Source: Helopsaltes ochotensis (Eukaryota; Chordata; Aves; Passeriformes; Locustellidae). Taken from it: 64,000 nucleotides of DNA. The notes below the pieces were generated by a model. It had not been told where the DNA came from and made no database searches. It saw only the letters and a program-made list of their open reading frames with translations. Positions 13,551 to 26,369 of the stretch are shown in pieces (position 1 is the first letter of the stretch; the number at the start of each line of letters is the position of its first letter). The position numbers and the translations under genes are program-made. The DNA is taken from the NCBI GenBank assembly GCA_013400155.1, contig VXBM01000002.1, positions 3,010,088 through 3,074,087 of the forward strand. The letters are read 5' to 3'.

Positions 13551-16500
13551 TTTATCACATTTTACCGACAAAGACATATTCAAACTCAAAATCAAAACCA
13601 AAAAAATTTGTTCATCTTAGCAGTTTAGAATGTGCTGAATCGAAGCACAGACAGATAACTTTAGAGTCTGAATTTGTGATAGAGGGTGTTCCTTAGATCC
13701 TGCTTTATTACAGCATCCTCAGAGACATCAGAACAGTTTTACAGCAGGCAGAAGCCCACTGAACAGCAGGCTGAGCCACCTGACAACTTCTTGCATACAC
13801 AAGGCTAGCTGCCAGCTGTTTAACCGTTTTCCATGTGGTTACATGGTCACTGGTACTAACATTTGAGCAGCTGTGGTTGGATGGGCTTCATCTGACCACA
13901 GAACACCACGGTGACTTCTTCCCTTGGAGCTCTGTGGCTCCTTTCCCCTTCCTGAGTACATTAAAGGCTTGTACAGGCAGCACACAGCAATTTAAAGCAC
14001 AATCAGCTTCCATCTCAGTGAGCAGGTGTTACATCAGAAATGGAAATGAAGACCTCACATCACAGAAATGGTGTTGGGAGAGCATTTTTACAGGAAAATT
14101 TGTCCAGTACTGTACTTTTGAAACTCCTGTGTCTTCAAACATTATCACAAGAAGCTCTGGCTATGATTAGCAGGGACTTCATCTCTGATTAATAAAACTG
14201 AGTTACTTGGTTTCTTTCCCTGGTTTAGAACTCCCTGGGATGGAAAAAACAGCAATACAAAAAAATGATGGCTGAGGACAGCACAAAATGTTATGTGCAT
14301 TCATCTGTCCCTGCCCATAATAGACAGTGTATTATACTTAGATTACACTGCCTAGAGCTTGGTAGATATTTCTGCAGCACTTCCCATCTTAACATTCAAG
14401 TGACGAACATTAAAAACCTTAACTTCAGCACCCTTGGGAAGCAAGGAAGCACTCTCCTCTCTAACACATAAAGGAGTGGCTGAGATCTGTGTGACATACA
14501 AAGCATGAACCTCTCGATGTGAGGAACACCTTTTTTTCCTTTTGGTTGGGTTCTGGTTTCCTCCCCCTCACCCACAGTTTGATGGCAGGATTGATTTCCA
14601 GGAGAAAACCAGTTACAGCTCCCAGCTTGTCTGGGTTGCACATTTCCTCATCCATGAATTGCTGATGTACTAGCAGGGGATATGCACTAATTATCAGGAA
14701 GGCATTAAATAAAACCTTCCATAGAAAGGATAACAGACCCATACTTCACACATCAATATAATTTTCTCCTCGTGCTCTCTTTCTCTTTTTCTTCCTATAA
14801 ATATTACCCAGAGTAGAACCAGAATTCCAACATAATTTTACAGATAAGGAACAGTATAATTGGTTACAGGCTCCAATATTGATAAGACACTCACTAATTT
14901 TTGATTGCTTAAGCTCAGACAGTTCCTGAACTAATTTTGAAAAATGCTGAAAAAGCAACAGCTCCTATAATAGCAAACGGAAGCTGCCACTTTTCTTCAA
15001 TTCAGGTTCTTGTTGCCTCAAATGACTTTTCAAAAACTGAAGCAGATAAAGACCTATCTTATCCAGCAGAGAAGACTATCTAAATCAATCTCCACGTTTA
15101 TGGGGATCTAGCCCATGGTTAATGGGTATTTCTGAAAACTCAGGCCTCAACGGTACGTTATATTCCATGTCCCCATGTACAATAATTTGCTTCACATGCA
15201 AATTTCCTCCTACTGGAATTAGAAAGCTAGAGACAGCTTCCTGCTCCTCTCAGAGAGGCAGAGCTGAAACCAGGACACTGGATTCCTTCACTATGGGATC
15301 ACATTCACCTTCCAACCAAGCTGAAAGAGCTGGTGGCACATTTATGATCACTTAGGAGCAGTCTGACAAATCAGGCCCTTGTCTCATCCTAGGACTCCAA
15401 TGGATAGGTCTTCCAAGCTAAGAAAAGAAAATTTATTTGTTGACTTGTGGTTCTTTGAAACATGGATAAAACCTGAATTCTAAAAACTAGGACTATGAAT
15501 ATAATAATAAGAAAAGATTGTATGGAGACTGAACTTCATAATTGTTTTAGGCACACTAAAACAGAATAAGCAAATTGTTTACTCTGGATACAAAGTTAAG
15601 CCTCTAAAAACATTCTGTGATTTCACTTCTACTTTAAGGATAATGACAACAAATTAATTACAATGATGTTCAGTCTCAGCACACTCAGAAGTGCCTTTCC
15701 TTTTAGACAGATAGAAAACCATAACTCTTTCCAGTCCTCATAGTCATAGTAATAAAATAGACGACAGAAAGGATTACATTGCACTTTATGCGATTATTTT
15801 ACAAACCAGATTTGCTGAATCTTTTTCCATTTTCTGTGCATCATCAGCCCTGAGAAAGGACTTCTCACTGGTCTCAGATTTGTCTATGTGACAAGGTACT
15901 TCCTCACCCCAAAAACAAAAACACCTGTTAGCCTAGACTGACAAATGATATAAAGTACTGACAGACTATTCACCCCACATGACCATTATGATCAGTTTGT
16001 CTGAATAATCAGGTCAAGATTTTTTTCTTCATTTTCCCCACATTTTCATTATTTTCCAAGCACTCTGTTTCTGTTCAAACAACTAGATGTCACAAACAAA
16101 ATGCCTTTAAATATTTTCTCTTATATAGTTTAGAATGTTTTTTCCTATGTCTAAAACAGTCTGAAACTGTCTGTACATCCATACAGTTACTTTTGCTCTG
16201 TAATTAAAACAAATGCTAACTCTGTTATTGGAACCACAGAGTGGAGCTAGAGGGGATTTTTTGGGCTGGGCAGACTGGAAAGATGATGGGGGCCTCCTAG
16301 GTGTGAGCAGGGTCTAAACCTAGACCCAAAATGCAAACCAGACTGATTTCACAAGCAGAACCATTGTCACTAACGGTGCTCCCCACCAAAGATGGGATTC
16401 AGGCTGGGTGACTTTAACCTATACTGCATAAACACCGGCAGAAATCAGCTTCAGCCTCACAATACCAAAAGCAAGTGAGGTTGTGACATAGACTTCAATG

Positions 16501-17159
16501 AGAACAGGATCTCAGAAGAATTAGACAAGGTTTTGTTTTAATTTCATTTGATTTGAGTAAAATCATTGTTTCAGTATTCAATACACCACTTCTGTCAATG
16601 CATTATCCTGTCTCAAACAAAGCTAGTTAAATAAATCCAGAGCATTTCCATATCTATGAGCGACTAAAGGCTGCAAGAAAGAATGTTCCTTACTTAGCTA
16701 ATAAGAGAGGACTTGAAAGGGTAATGAAGAAAAAGCGAGAACCAAAAAATTAGAGCATAAGCAAAATGAGTAATTTAATGACAAGTAAGCGTGGAAGCCT
16801 TGAACTGCCCCACTGGATACCAACCCACAAAACTCCACTGATCTGAGAACTAAATGAATAAGGTTTAGCTCTGAAAGTTGCTTATTTCTGCTTCCCACCA
16901 CAAGCCAGCAGCCGCAACTGGTGACAAAAAACCCTGCTCCCTGCTTGGGTAACCAAGGAATGTCTGAAGGGCAGATGTGCTGGAATCTCTGCTAATACTC
17001 AACATATTAAACGATGAAGCGAAGTTTTCTACTGTGCTTCATCATTGCCGAGGTAGAAGCAGCAATTGGTTCTTACTAGGAAATAAGTGAATTGTTATCA
17101 ATTCTGAAAACGGGGAAGAACAGAGATGCCGTGGTAATGTATCAATTCTCTAATTCATA

Positions 17160-17350
17160 GCACTGGGCTCGGCTGCAAAGTTCCCAGCAAAGAATGCGCA
17201 GTCCTGCACCCACGGGGTGGGATCCCAGGGAAGTGCTCCCTCTCCCCAAAACCCGGCATTTCTCACTCACCGCCTTTCGGCTGCCACCAGCGCCACCTGG
17301 CGCTGCCTTGCAGAGCGAGTTTCCTTGGGAATACACGAGCATTTTCTCAC
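17160..17350. other. Small GC/CpG-enriched pocket
   Basis: Within AT-rich surroundings this stretch of about 190 bases is GC-rich with several CpG dinucleotides, including 'cccacggggtgggatccc' near 17,210 and 'caccgcctttcggctgcc' near 17,270. It has no recognisable coding content; the overlapping frames on the two strands are mutual shadows. It could be a small enhancer or a promoter of a non-coding transcript, but nothing in the sequence decides this. Confidence 0.35.
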
Positions 17351-19799
17351 GGAGTGTTGTCCCTCCTCCCTCCAGAAACACATGGCTAATATTTAATACA
17401 TTGGCAAGTGGGAAAGGTCAAGTATGACCTTCAGCATTACTCACAATTAATTTTTCGGAAGAGGCTTAAAAACCTCTCTGTATGAAAAGGAATTCAATCG
17501 GCCATTGACCTTTCTTTCCTAAACCCCGATGTCCTGCTACTGTACACCATGATGTTGGCTCTGATTGTGAAAAATGCTTTGCGAATGAAAAAAGTAAATA
17601 AACTACACAAAAGAAATTTGTACCAGTTAGCAGTAATGGTAACTGAAACCTAGAGAAGACCTAGAAATGTGCAAATGAATACATTTTGGTGCCAGAAGAA
17701 CAAGACAGCAAGAAGGATGAATTAGCTGCAAGATAACGGTAAAGATAAGATGTAGAACAAGTTTCAATGTAAAGTAAGGGACTGAGAATCAGATATTCTC
17801 TTCCTGTCCCTGATTTTCTATGGGACCACATGCAAGTCACCCCATATCTTGAATATCTTGGTTTCTCTACCTGAATAAAAGAAGCAATCATATAAACCTA
17901 TGCAAAGACACTGAATTTAAGTAATTATTTCCATTATATTTGTAAAATCAGTTGGAATTCTTCAACAGATACAAGTATGATTATGATTTGCAAAGTGCTT
18001 GAGCAAACAATCCCTACAATTTTAAAGAACATTCTCAGCTGTACTGACAAGCCCACAGTTCTTTATGGTAATGGGTTCAAGTTTTGCAAGATGTTTTAAG
18101 TACTTCTACAACATTAATGAAACTTTTTACAGAAGAGAAGAGAAAGGGAAACTTCAGCTGAATTCCAAAGGATGCTAATTTAAAAGGGATGGCTACAAAA
18201 CCCTAACATCCCATTTCAGAGTTCAACACCAGAAGAAAGAAAAGGGAGGAGGAATACAAATATAATACTATGATCCTCCTTCTCTGCATTATAACTCTAT
18301 CACTTAGAGGTTTCTTTATTTCAGTTAAATTTACCCATGACAGATGATGCAGTCCAGAAGCAACTCTAGCACACCTCAGCAAGCAGCGAATCAGCATGGT
18401 CTAGGTGGCCTTGTCTGACAGAGCTTAGCACCTGTCAGTGTATTGCTGCTCCCTCTTTATCGCCATTGTGTAACTGAGAGAGTCCTTTGACATTCCAGTG
18501 ATTTTTGCCATTATGCTGGATGTTTTCTGATTGAAGTATTCTACCTTCTGTTGACCGATATTTGTCAACAAAGGTTCATTAAAGCAGTGAAACCTAATTA
18601 AATTGGAGGAGATTTGAAAACGCTGATTAGGAGAAAAATCCATTGCTCCCATCTGCCTATCAGACACTAGATAAAAAAGCAACTGTGCTTTTTGCTGCCA
18701 ATCTCTGTAGAAGAAAACCGCTTAAAGTTTTCACTGATTTCCTTGGGATTGCCAACAGGATCTGCTGTAGTGCCTATGCCAAGGAAGACACCACAACACA
18801 CTCTCACTCACAGGCTGTCAGGAGCACCTCATCCCTCTCATCTGTTGATCATGACATCAGCTGCAGTTCATGCTCAGTGGTGAGATGGGCCAAGTTAATC
18901 ACTGGAAACAAACAGCTTCTGGGCAGCTCCAGATCAACCCTCTACCAGCAACACCCAGACCTGAGCCATCAGCCTGCTGTGCTGAGAGGCAAAGAGAAGT
19001 TACCTGTGACAGACCCATTAGCCAGATGTTGGTCCAGGGGCAACTTTAGAATTCCCACCTTTACGAGCTCCATCAGTGGCAGGCTCTCTGCTACTGCTAG
19101 GAACATTTATCACTGCAATACCTTCCAGATGACCAACCTCTGCCACACAGATCTTCAGAGATCTGACAAAGGATGGTGGATTTCCTTTGCTGCAACTTAA
19201 ATTTCTAAAGGTGATGCTGATGAGGGGGTACGCCACGAGACAAGGACCTCCCATTTGCCTCCTTCACAATCCCCATACCTTTTCAAAGTTGGCATCACAT
19301 GAGTCAGCTATCTCTCTCCAGACTACAAAGTCTCTGAGATACCAATAAAGACAAAAACTGCTCCAACCCACAAACGCTGGAATCAAATGAGCAAAGCAAG
19401 ACAATCAAACACTACAATCCCAGCTGACCTTGCAGTAATAGGATCACACCAAGATTAGTCTATGTCATAGATTAAGCTCACCAAAGTAAATTAATCTTTT
19501 TGCAGTCAGCTAAGACTATATGTTTACTCGCTAAGCTGGGAAAAACTCAGGAGTGTAAAATGTGTATTAGCTAGAACATACAATCTAGACCGCAGCTTCA
19601 TGCATGTTTAGCACAATTATTGCTGCAACACTGACTTTAAGGTGCCTTCAGAGAGGAAGAACTCTTTAAACAGGTTTTTAAACTATATTGTTTGACTTAG
19701 GAAATTCTTAGACTCTACCACTTCACATTTTGACAGTCGACTTTTTGTCTGAGCAAAGCAGCGCAGAGAGCTTCCAGAAGAGACATCCTGCACACCACC

Positions 19800-20060
19800 A
19801 AAAAGATGCCTTGCAGGCAGCGGGACGGCCTTCCTTTGGCTGGCAGAGCAATATTCCATTCTGACTGCAAACAACAGGAAGCTCTGCGCTGTGGCAGCTC
19901 TGAGAAGGAGCAGCATAACCACCGTGCTTCCCTGCCCACGAGCACAGCAGCTGGTGACTGCCGAACTGCACCGTCCCCGCCGCTCCTGCCCCGCAGCAGC
20001 CCCTGAGCCCTGCGATTACAGCTCACCGCACCCCAAATGTTTGGGGTTTGTTTCCTGCCG
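19800..20060. other. Small GC/CpG-enriched pocket
   Basis: A GC-rich stretch with CpGs (for example 'accgtccccgccgctcctgc' near 19,970) in an AT-rich setting. Several open frames overlap on both strands, which is what low stop-codon density in GC-rich DNA produces, so none is called. Possible regulatory element. Confidence 0.35.
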
Positions 20061-23000
20061 AGCACCACTGAACCACGCCTTGTCCAACGAGTAAGAGTAA
20101 TGGCATTTGTCCATTTGCCCAGGGACTGAGGTACAGCTGGAGGCGTTTTCTTCCTCATAGGAAGCCCCTTTCTGGTGCATACAGTCACACCCTCTCTAGA
20201 AAAATGATTCTATGAATCTCCACGTCTTTAGGAGCTACCCATGCTGCCATCTCAGTCCAGGCTGCTCACACTCATTTTTGCAGACTTCACTCCTTCACCT
20301 CTCTTAATTAAAATGTATTCCAGGGTCTCTAGTTTGAATTTTCATCGAATTATCAATATATGACTGAAAGAGGGGAACCGGGGGAATTGCAAAGAAATAA
20401 ACCATGTTTTGGCAGAGTTTCCTCACATTCCTTTGTTTTTCTACTCATGGAAACAATCACATCTCAGTGTTCCCTGATAACATGGCTGACAGCTGTACCT
20501 GGGAAAGCTGGGTAACCCAGATGCTGAGCTGACAGACACTGTTTTACTGAGGGCACAGTGTAAGTGCCACCAAAACCAGGCTCTGCAACCCCCTGGACGG
20601 TCACCACTGTAGAATCACCAGAACAGCAATGCCCCTGCCTGCACAGCAGAGTTCCACATGGCACCATCATACTCTGCTACTGCTGCTGAACTTACCAGGT
20701 TGTCTCAACAGATGAAACTGCAAAATTTCAAATTAACACATCCACTTAGTTGCAAACCTACATACACGTATATCCAGTCAATATACACCTGATTATTAGT
20801 GCACCCGAAGTAGCTTTCCCCACATATCCTCAAAAAATTTCATCTTCACCTGCTCCAGAACAACAGAATTAAAATGAAATGAAGGCTTCATGAAATATTT
20901 TATAAGTAGGTACTGTCTTGAGACAAAATTTGTAAATAATGAAATCCAAGAGTAGTTTGACAGAAGATGAAGAAAAATTCTTGACTATTAAAACAAATTC
21001 TAGTTCATCAAGAAGTACTCTTTTGTGCTGTGCAACAGAACATTTCAGATTTTTTTTCCCCCCTTAGCAATTACTACAGCTCTTGGGGCCCAATCCTTCC
21101 AGGAGTTAAATTCTCCACATAAAATTTACCATAGTTCAGAAACAAAAGCAGTGCATATTTTAGGACTTAGGGAGAGTTAAGCATAGATTGGCTTTATGCC
21201 AGCCCTCAGCAGTAGGCTGAATTCCACCTTTAATGAAGTTGATATGAACTAGGCTTTTCCAGGATCCGTAAGTTTGGGCCTACTGTTAAATTAGAAAACT
21301 GTTGTTACATTGTTTCACTGCAGCCAAACAATTCTCAGCATACACACATTTGAATTAGAATTCTTACACTTGTTTTTGGAGGCAATAAGCAGATTAAACA
21401 GAACTCAGTGAAAACTGAAGACTTATTTTATCAGGACACATCTAGTTGTAACTGTAAATGGAAAAAATTTCCAAATTGAACAAGGAAGAAAGATGGTGAT
21501 AAGGCAACTTGAACCACTGGTACTTATCAGATGAATTCTTGGCCTCAGCTTGGTGCAAAAGGTTTTAAATTAAAATGATGGCAAGTAGTTTCAAGCAAGT
21601 CTGACAAGTGGCTTCAGTGGAGTCAAGAATGAAAGAAAGCATTTGTAGCTTCAAACACATACATATGCAATTAGTCCTGATGACTCTATCCCTGATTGAC
21701 TGCATTTGCAGACACTTTCCTTGATAATGCATTACTCTCTTTTATCCAAGTTGTGCTTGCAAGATGGATTCTTGGAAGAATTATGCTTGCCCACAAATTA
21801 CTTATGAACTTGTAATTTCCAAACTTGTGTGGTCTGATGAAAAGTGTAAAGGCACATGTTGGTATCATTCAGTCTGGTATTACTAGCAGAACACTGTACA
21901 TCAAGCAAGATCTCTGCAGCAAAATTAGTAAGAAATTCCAAGTGGAAAAGTAATTTGAAGAATTTCCCATTGACACCCCTGAGACTGGCAGCTAGGGCTG
22001 CAAAGAGAATGTCTGAGGTGTAGTTTATATTTATGACAACACGTGGTTGCATGAATACTCAGCAAAAGAGTGAGTCCTCACAAACAAAAGCAGATGACCA
22101 TAAGATTGAGGTTTTATTGCTTCCATTGAGCTCTCCTTGGAGTTGCCACATCCATATTCACCAGTGCTTCTCAGCTGCTGTGCACTGAGCCCCTGCAACA
22201 CTCCCAAGTTCTCATCCCAGGAACACTCAGGGCTAGGCAATTTCTCACCTCAGCCACCCCAAGGCCCAACTGATGACTAAGTTCATGCTAAGCTCCACTT
22301 CAGCAGCCACATAATCAATACAGATATGAAGAAAGCTACTCTGCTGATCTAATTTGATTCCTGTCATGTGTTCATCTGAAAGTAACTGTGATCATAAGAG
22401 ATTCCAGTGTGGTTGGTAAAGTAAGATGAACCGCAAATGTTCAGTGCTCTACCCCTTTGCTTCAGATCAAGGGGCACTGAACAGAAAATCACGACAGTGA
22501 AAACAAAGATAACACCAGTTCAACAAAATCAGGTAATTTGGAACCTTCGCCTTGCAACATACTTCAAGCATTTTTCATTCATCATCTATTTCTTCTACTG
22601 TTCTGTGTATCAGCAATGTTTTGTTCTACAATTATAACAAGTATTAAAACCCCTGAACTTCAATAAAGCCTTTAACAAGTACATAACAAAACATGTATGT
22701 ACCTCTGTACTTTCTCCTCAAGCATCCATCAGATGGCTAAAATTTACTTTCATTATTCATTTTGAAGAATCCCTCTCTTCTATTAAAGACAAGATAGAGA
22801 ATGTCTTGAATTATTGTATTAGAAGAAGCGCTCATATTTAAACTCTTTAGGATGAAGGAGTATCAGAAGACACACCAGAAGAGAAAACCACCTCTTGGGA
22901 GAAAAACACAGGCAGCTCTCATCTCCCTGAAGGCAGAATGAGCCTTATTTAGCTTTCTGCTTTGCAAAAGATCTTCGACCCAAGCAAATGGCCACTAGAA

Positions 23001-24649
23001 CAACGGTGGAAAAGACAATCACATTTATTTTCTCACCTGCACCTAATTTGCACCCATTTATCTTACTTGTTTCCTTAATGCAGAAAAATGAGAAGCACCT
23101 ACCTTGTCAGACTTGAAGAAAGCACCACATCCTTGGGGTGTGTGTTTGTTAGACATAGCAAGATAATGTTCTGTCTAAAATCAAAGTATTCCCCATAGCC
23201 TTCAGCATGTAGAGGTTCTTTTAGCTCTGGCAGAGGATGTGCAAACATCCACTCAGGGTATTACTAAAGGCTAATTCCTAATTCCCTTGAGTAAGCCTGC
23301 TTGCTGCTATGGACTACTACAGGCTTTATTCCTATTAGAGACTTACCGGTTGCCAAAGGTGACAGTGCTGTGTCACAGATAATCAGGAAAGTGATATGGT
23401 AAAGGGTTTCTGAAAGTTCAGCTTTGAATAAAAAGATCCAAATTTTAAGTCTGTAGCTGTTTAAGCCTGAGAACCAAGCAGGTATGTATGTTTCCCTTTT
23501 CCAGCATTAGCTGACAGGCAATAAGGTCATGTACCCCTTCCACTCACACGCCAAACTGCCACTCGAAGAATCAATGACAGCAGATGGGAACAGGCTGACA
23601 CCACTCCCCAGATGGCAGCAATTATGAGAAGGTCAAGCCATGTCAGAAAAAGCAGTGCTTGTATTCAGTGTTCAATTTTGGGTGTAGGCCATCTAATCTT
23701 TTCTAACCACGTAACTTAAGAGCCAAGGCTGGTTACCAAACACGGGAACCAACCCCAGGAGGGGTTAACACCCGTAACTGCACCCCAAGCAGGAACAAGA
23801 ACAATGGCACTGACTGCACACATTGTTTCATGTTCCCAATACCTTAAAAGAAACCAATACCTCCCAAGACAGCTGTAATCAATATGAAACTCTCACCAGC
23901 TACCTGGAAATGCCACTAGTCAGTAAGGCATTGTGTCCAAGGCACATATGAGCATAGGCATGAATTTAATGACATTCCACATCACAGTTTGTGTTTCTCT
24001 AAGGGAAATTCTGTACTTTATGTAAATTTTGACAAAAACCTAAATGAGGCATTTTTGGTGTAGGCTGACCTCTCCCATGGTGGAGTATGTTGTTTCAACA
24101 AACTTTTTTGTAACATTTAGCTTAGGTAACACAAAGCAATCCTTGCAGGACAGAGTGCCAGATAAGAAGGTGTCTTGGAAATAAACCTTCCGTTTTGTTT
24201 TGATTTGTAAAAAAAGAGATTAATGTAATGGGCAGGCGAGTTTTCAAAGAGGTGACAAGAGAGGTGTAGAAGTTCTCAAAGTCTATCAGTAGCCACTAAG
24301 TTCTTATCTAAAATGCACAGAATAACACCCTTGTATAGCTGAAATTACTCTGTGGCCTGCTACTTTTGAAACAACGCTTTAGTTCCCATAACTAGCAAAT
24401 CATTTAAAATTAACCCACTTAATAATTATCTTACTTAGCTTTCACTAAACTACCTGCAGAATCCTATTTTCTGCACAGCAGCACTGCCATAAAAAACCAG
24501 CATTATACAGATTTGTACACTGTTCTAAATATAACTGGCTGCAGTAGTTTTGTGTGTCCTAAAAACAACCAGAAAGGTCGTAATTAATGCAACCACAAAC
24601 AAACCTTTAATTATTCTTGACACTTAATGCGTGCTGGGGATGGTTGTTC

Positions 24650-24870
24650 CCACCTGGTCGCTCACAGTCTGATAACACACCGAGTCCTTCTGGTTTAGGC
24701 ACATTTCCTTTTCCCCCCACTGTGCCGTGTGTGCAGCCGAGCTCCCCGCAGCATTCCCAGCAGAGGCTCCGGCAGATGGTGCGAGCGAGCCGCCTGCGAG
24801 CCGGGAAAGGCAGCCCTGCAGAGGGCCGGAGAGAGCTGGCTCTGCACACCGGTCAGGTCTTCTCACCGTC
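24650..24870. other. Small GC/CpG-enriched pocket
   Basis: The core at about 24,770-24,840 has dense CpG ('gatggtgcgagcgagccgcc' and following). Open frames on both strands overlap here without any recognisable domain. It is a candidate small CpG island or enhancer about 36 kb upstream of KLF13; function unknown. Confidence 0.4.
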
Positions 24871-26305
24871 ACAGTTTGCCAGGGGTACGAATTCTCTACT
24901 TAGGTATTTACCAGTCCCAGATGTTACTAAGCTGCAAAAACATGAATCTATCTTCATCCAAAAGGAAGGTGAAGTGGCACATTTCATTGAGGCCAATCTG
25001 GCAGCAGCTCCCGAAGACAAAGGAACAGATCAGAACACACTTGGCTTGCACCCCAGAACAAGACTCAAGGACATGAGGATTATGGGAGAGAGAAGAGCAT
25101 CAGTAATCCGAATTCCCAGAGGATCCTGAACCTTTTTATTGCAGAATGAAACAAAGCTTCCAACAGCAAAGAGGAAGTAACATGTTCTCTGAAAGTTTTA
25201 GTTCTTTGGTTGCCTCCTCAGGTGCGGTGATCCTTTTCTTAGGATGTTGGATTAACAGTGCAGTATGTGCCAAATGCAAAATCATTTCTAATCTGTTTTT
25301 CTTCAGAGTCTTTGATAAAGATAACAAACTGAAAGAAATTCTTGCTGGAACACTGGCCTTTAAAGGGAGTCTGAAAACGGGAGCTAACATCAGTCAAAAC
25401 CACTATGTCCCCCTACCTAGCTGAAGTTGAGATGGTGTAAAAGGTTCAGCCAGCTAACATGACCCCGTAAGATGTATTTTTTTCATCTCTCTGTACAGAA
25501 CTGACTACAAGCCCTGCTCTTCACTGACTTTCCTCTTAGACCTGTCCCACTGAGACATGCCCAAGAGCAACTGTGAAGGTTGGAAGGTCATGAGCAAGAT
25601 GTGGCCAACAGACTACACATTACTTGCCTCAAAAACTCTTATGGCTGAAGGCACATTGTAACATGTCCATTTATTTTTCACAGAAGCAGGCTATGAAAGA
25701 CACTGTTTGGGATAGTTTTCCAAATTAATTTTCAGGTAATGTAATGTTTTGAGGATTTTACTTTTAATACAATCAAAATTCTACCAGCTGGTGAGGGAAA
25801 TGTTGTACTCTCTGAAATGAGAGTAATGTAATTATGATCAGTGGAGACAGTTTGTGGATACTGACCTGTTTGAACTACATACAGTTAGGCTGTCAGCAAT
25901 GCAAAAGTAATTAATGTACCAAAATCTAGACAATAATAAATTAATAAAGCAGATTAAAATTATTATGAACAAGCTACTGTTACAACAAAACTACATTTTA
26001 CAGGACTAAAACAAGAGCTCTGGCTAAGAATCTACTGCCCCTCTAAGGGGCTCTGACACAAAGAAAACTGCTGAAACCAGAGTAATACAATTAGCAGCAT
26101 CTTGTTAGAAAATTAGACTTACAGCTGGTAATAAGAGAGCCTTAAAGCTATTAACTTCTGGAAAATAAGGTGATTTATAGCTACCATAAAAGAAAATTGC
26201 TTCACTGCTATTGTAAGCAGTATCAAACCCAGGAATTAATGTTGAACTACAACTAACCTGAAAAATACAAGATTTTAACAAAGGCTTTGCTTTTAAAAAG
26301 TTCAA

Positions 26306-26307
<2 letters not shown>

Positions 26308-26358
<51 letters not shown>

Positions 26359-26369
26359 AAAAAAAAAAA
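26308..26369. repeat. Long A homopolymer (49 A, then A-rich)
   Basis: An uninterrupted run of 49 A at 26,308-26,356, two G, then another A run to about 26,369. No retrocopied gene body is recognisable directly upstream on the plus strand, so a simple homopolymer expansion is as likely as the tail of a retrocopy. The exact length is prone to sequencing error. Confidence 0.9.

Larger units (their letters stand above)
13551..26307. other. Non-coding intergenic sequence with small CpG-enriched pockets
   Basis: No gene is recognised. Open frames such as 18,643-19,200 (185 codons, plus) and 24,617-25,129 (170 codons, plus) are the length expected by chance in this much sequence and show no domain. 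Three pockets are visibly richer in G+C and CpG than their surroundings: about 17,160-17,350, 19,800-20,060 and 24,650-24,870. They may be small regulatory elements or first exons of non-coding transcripts. A 7-base inverted repeat with a 4-base spacer lies at 16,310-16,327. The stretch ends at a long A tract. Confidence 0.55.

Noticed and set aside
18643..19200. 185-codon plus-strand ORF
   Set aside because: Within chance expectation for 64 kb read in six frames; no domain, signal peptide or neighbouring splice logic.
24617..25129. 170-codon plus-strand ORF over a GC-rich pocket
   Set aside because: Extended by low stop density in the GC-rich part; no recognisable protein features.
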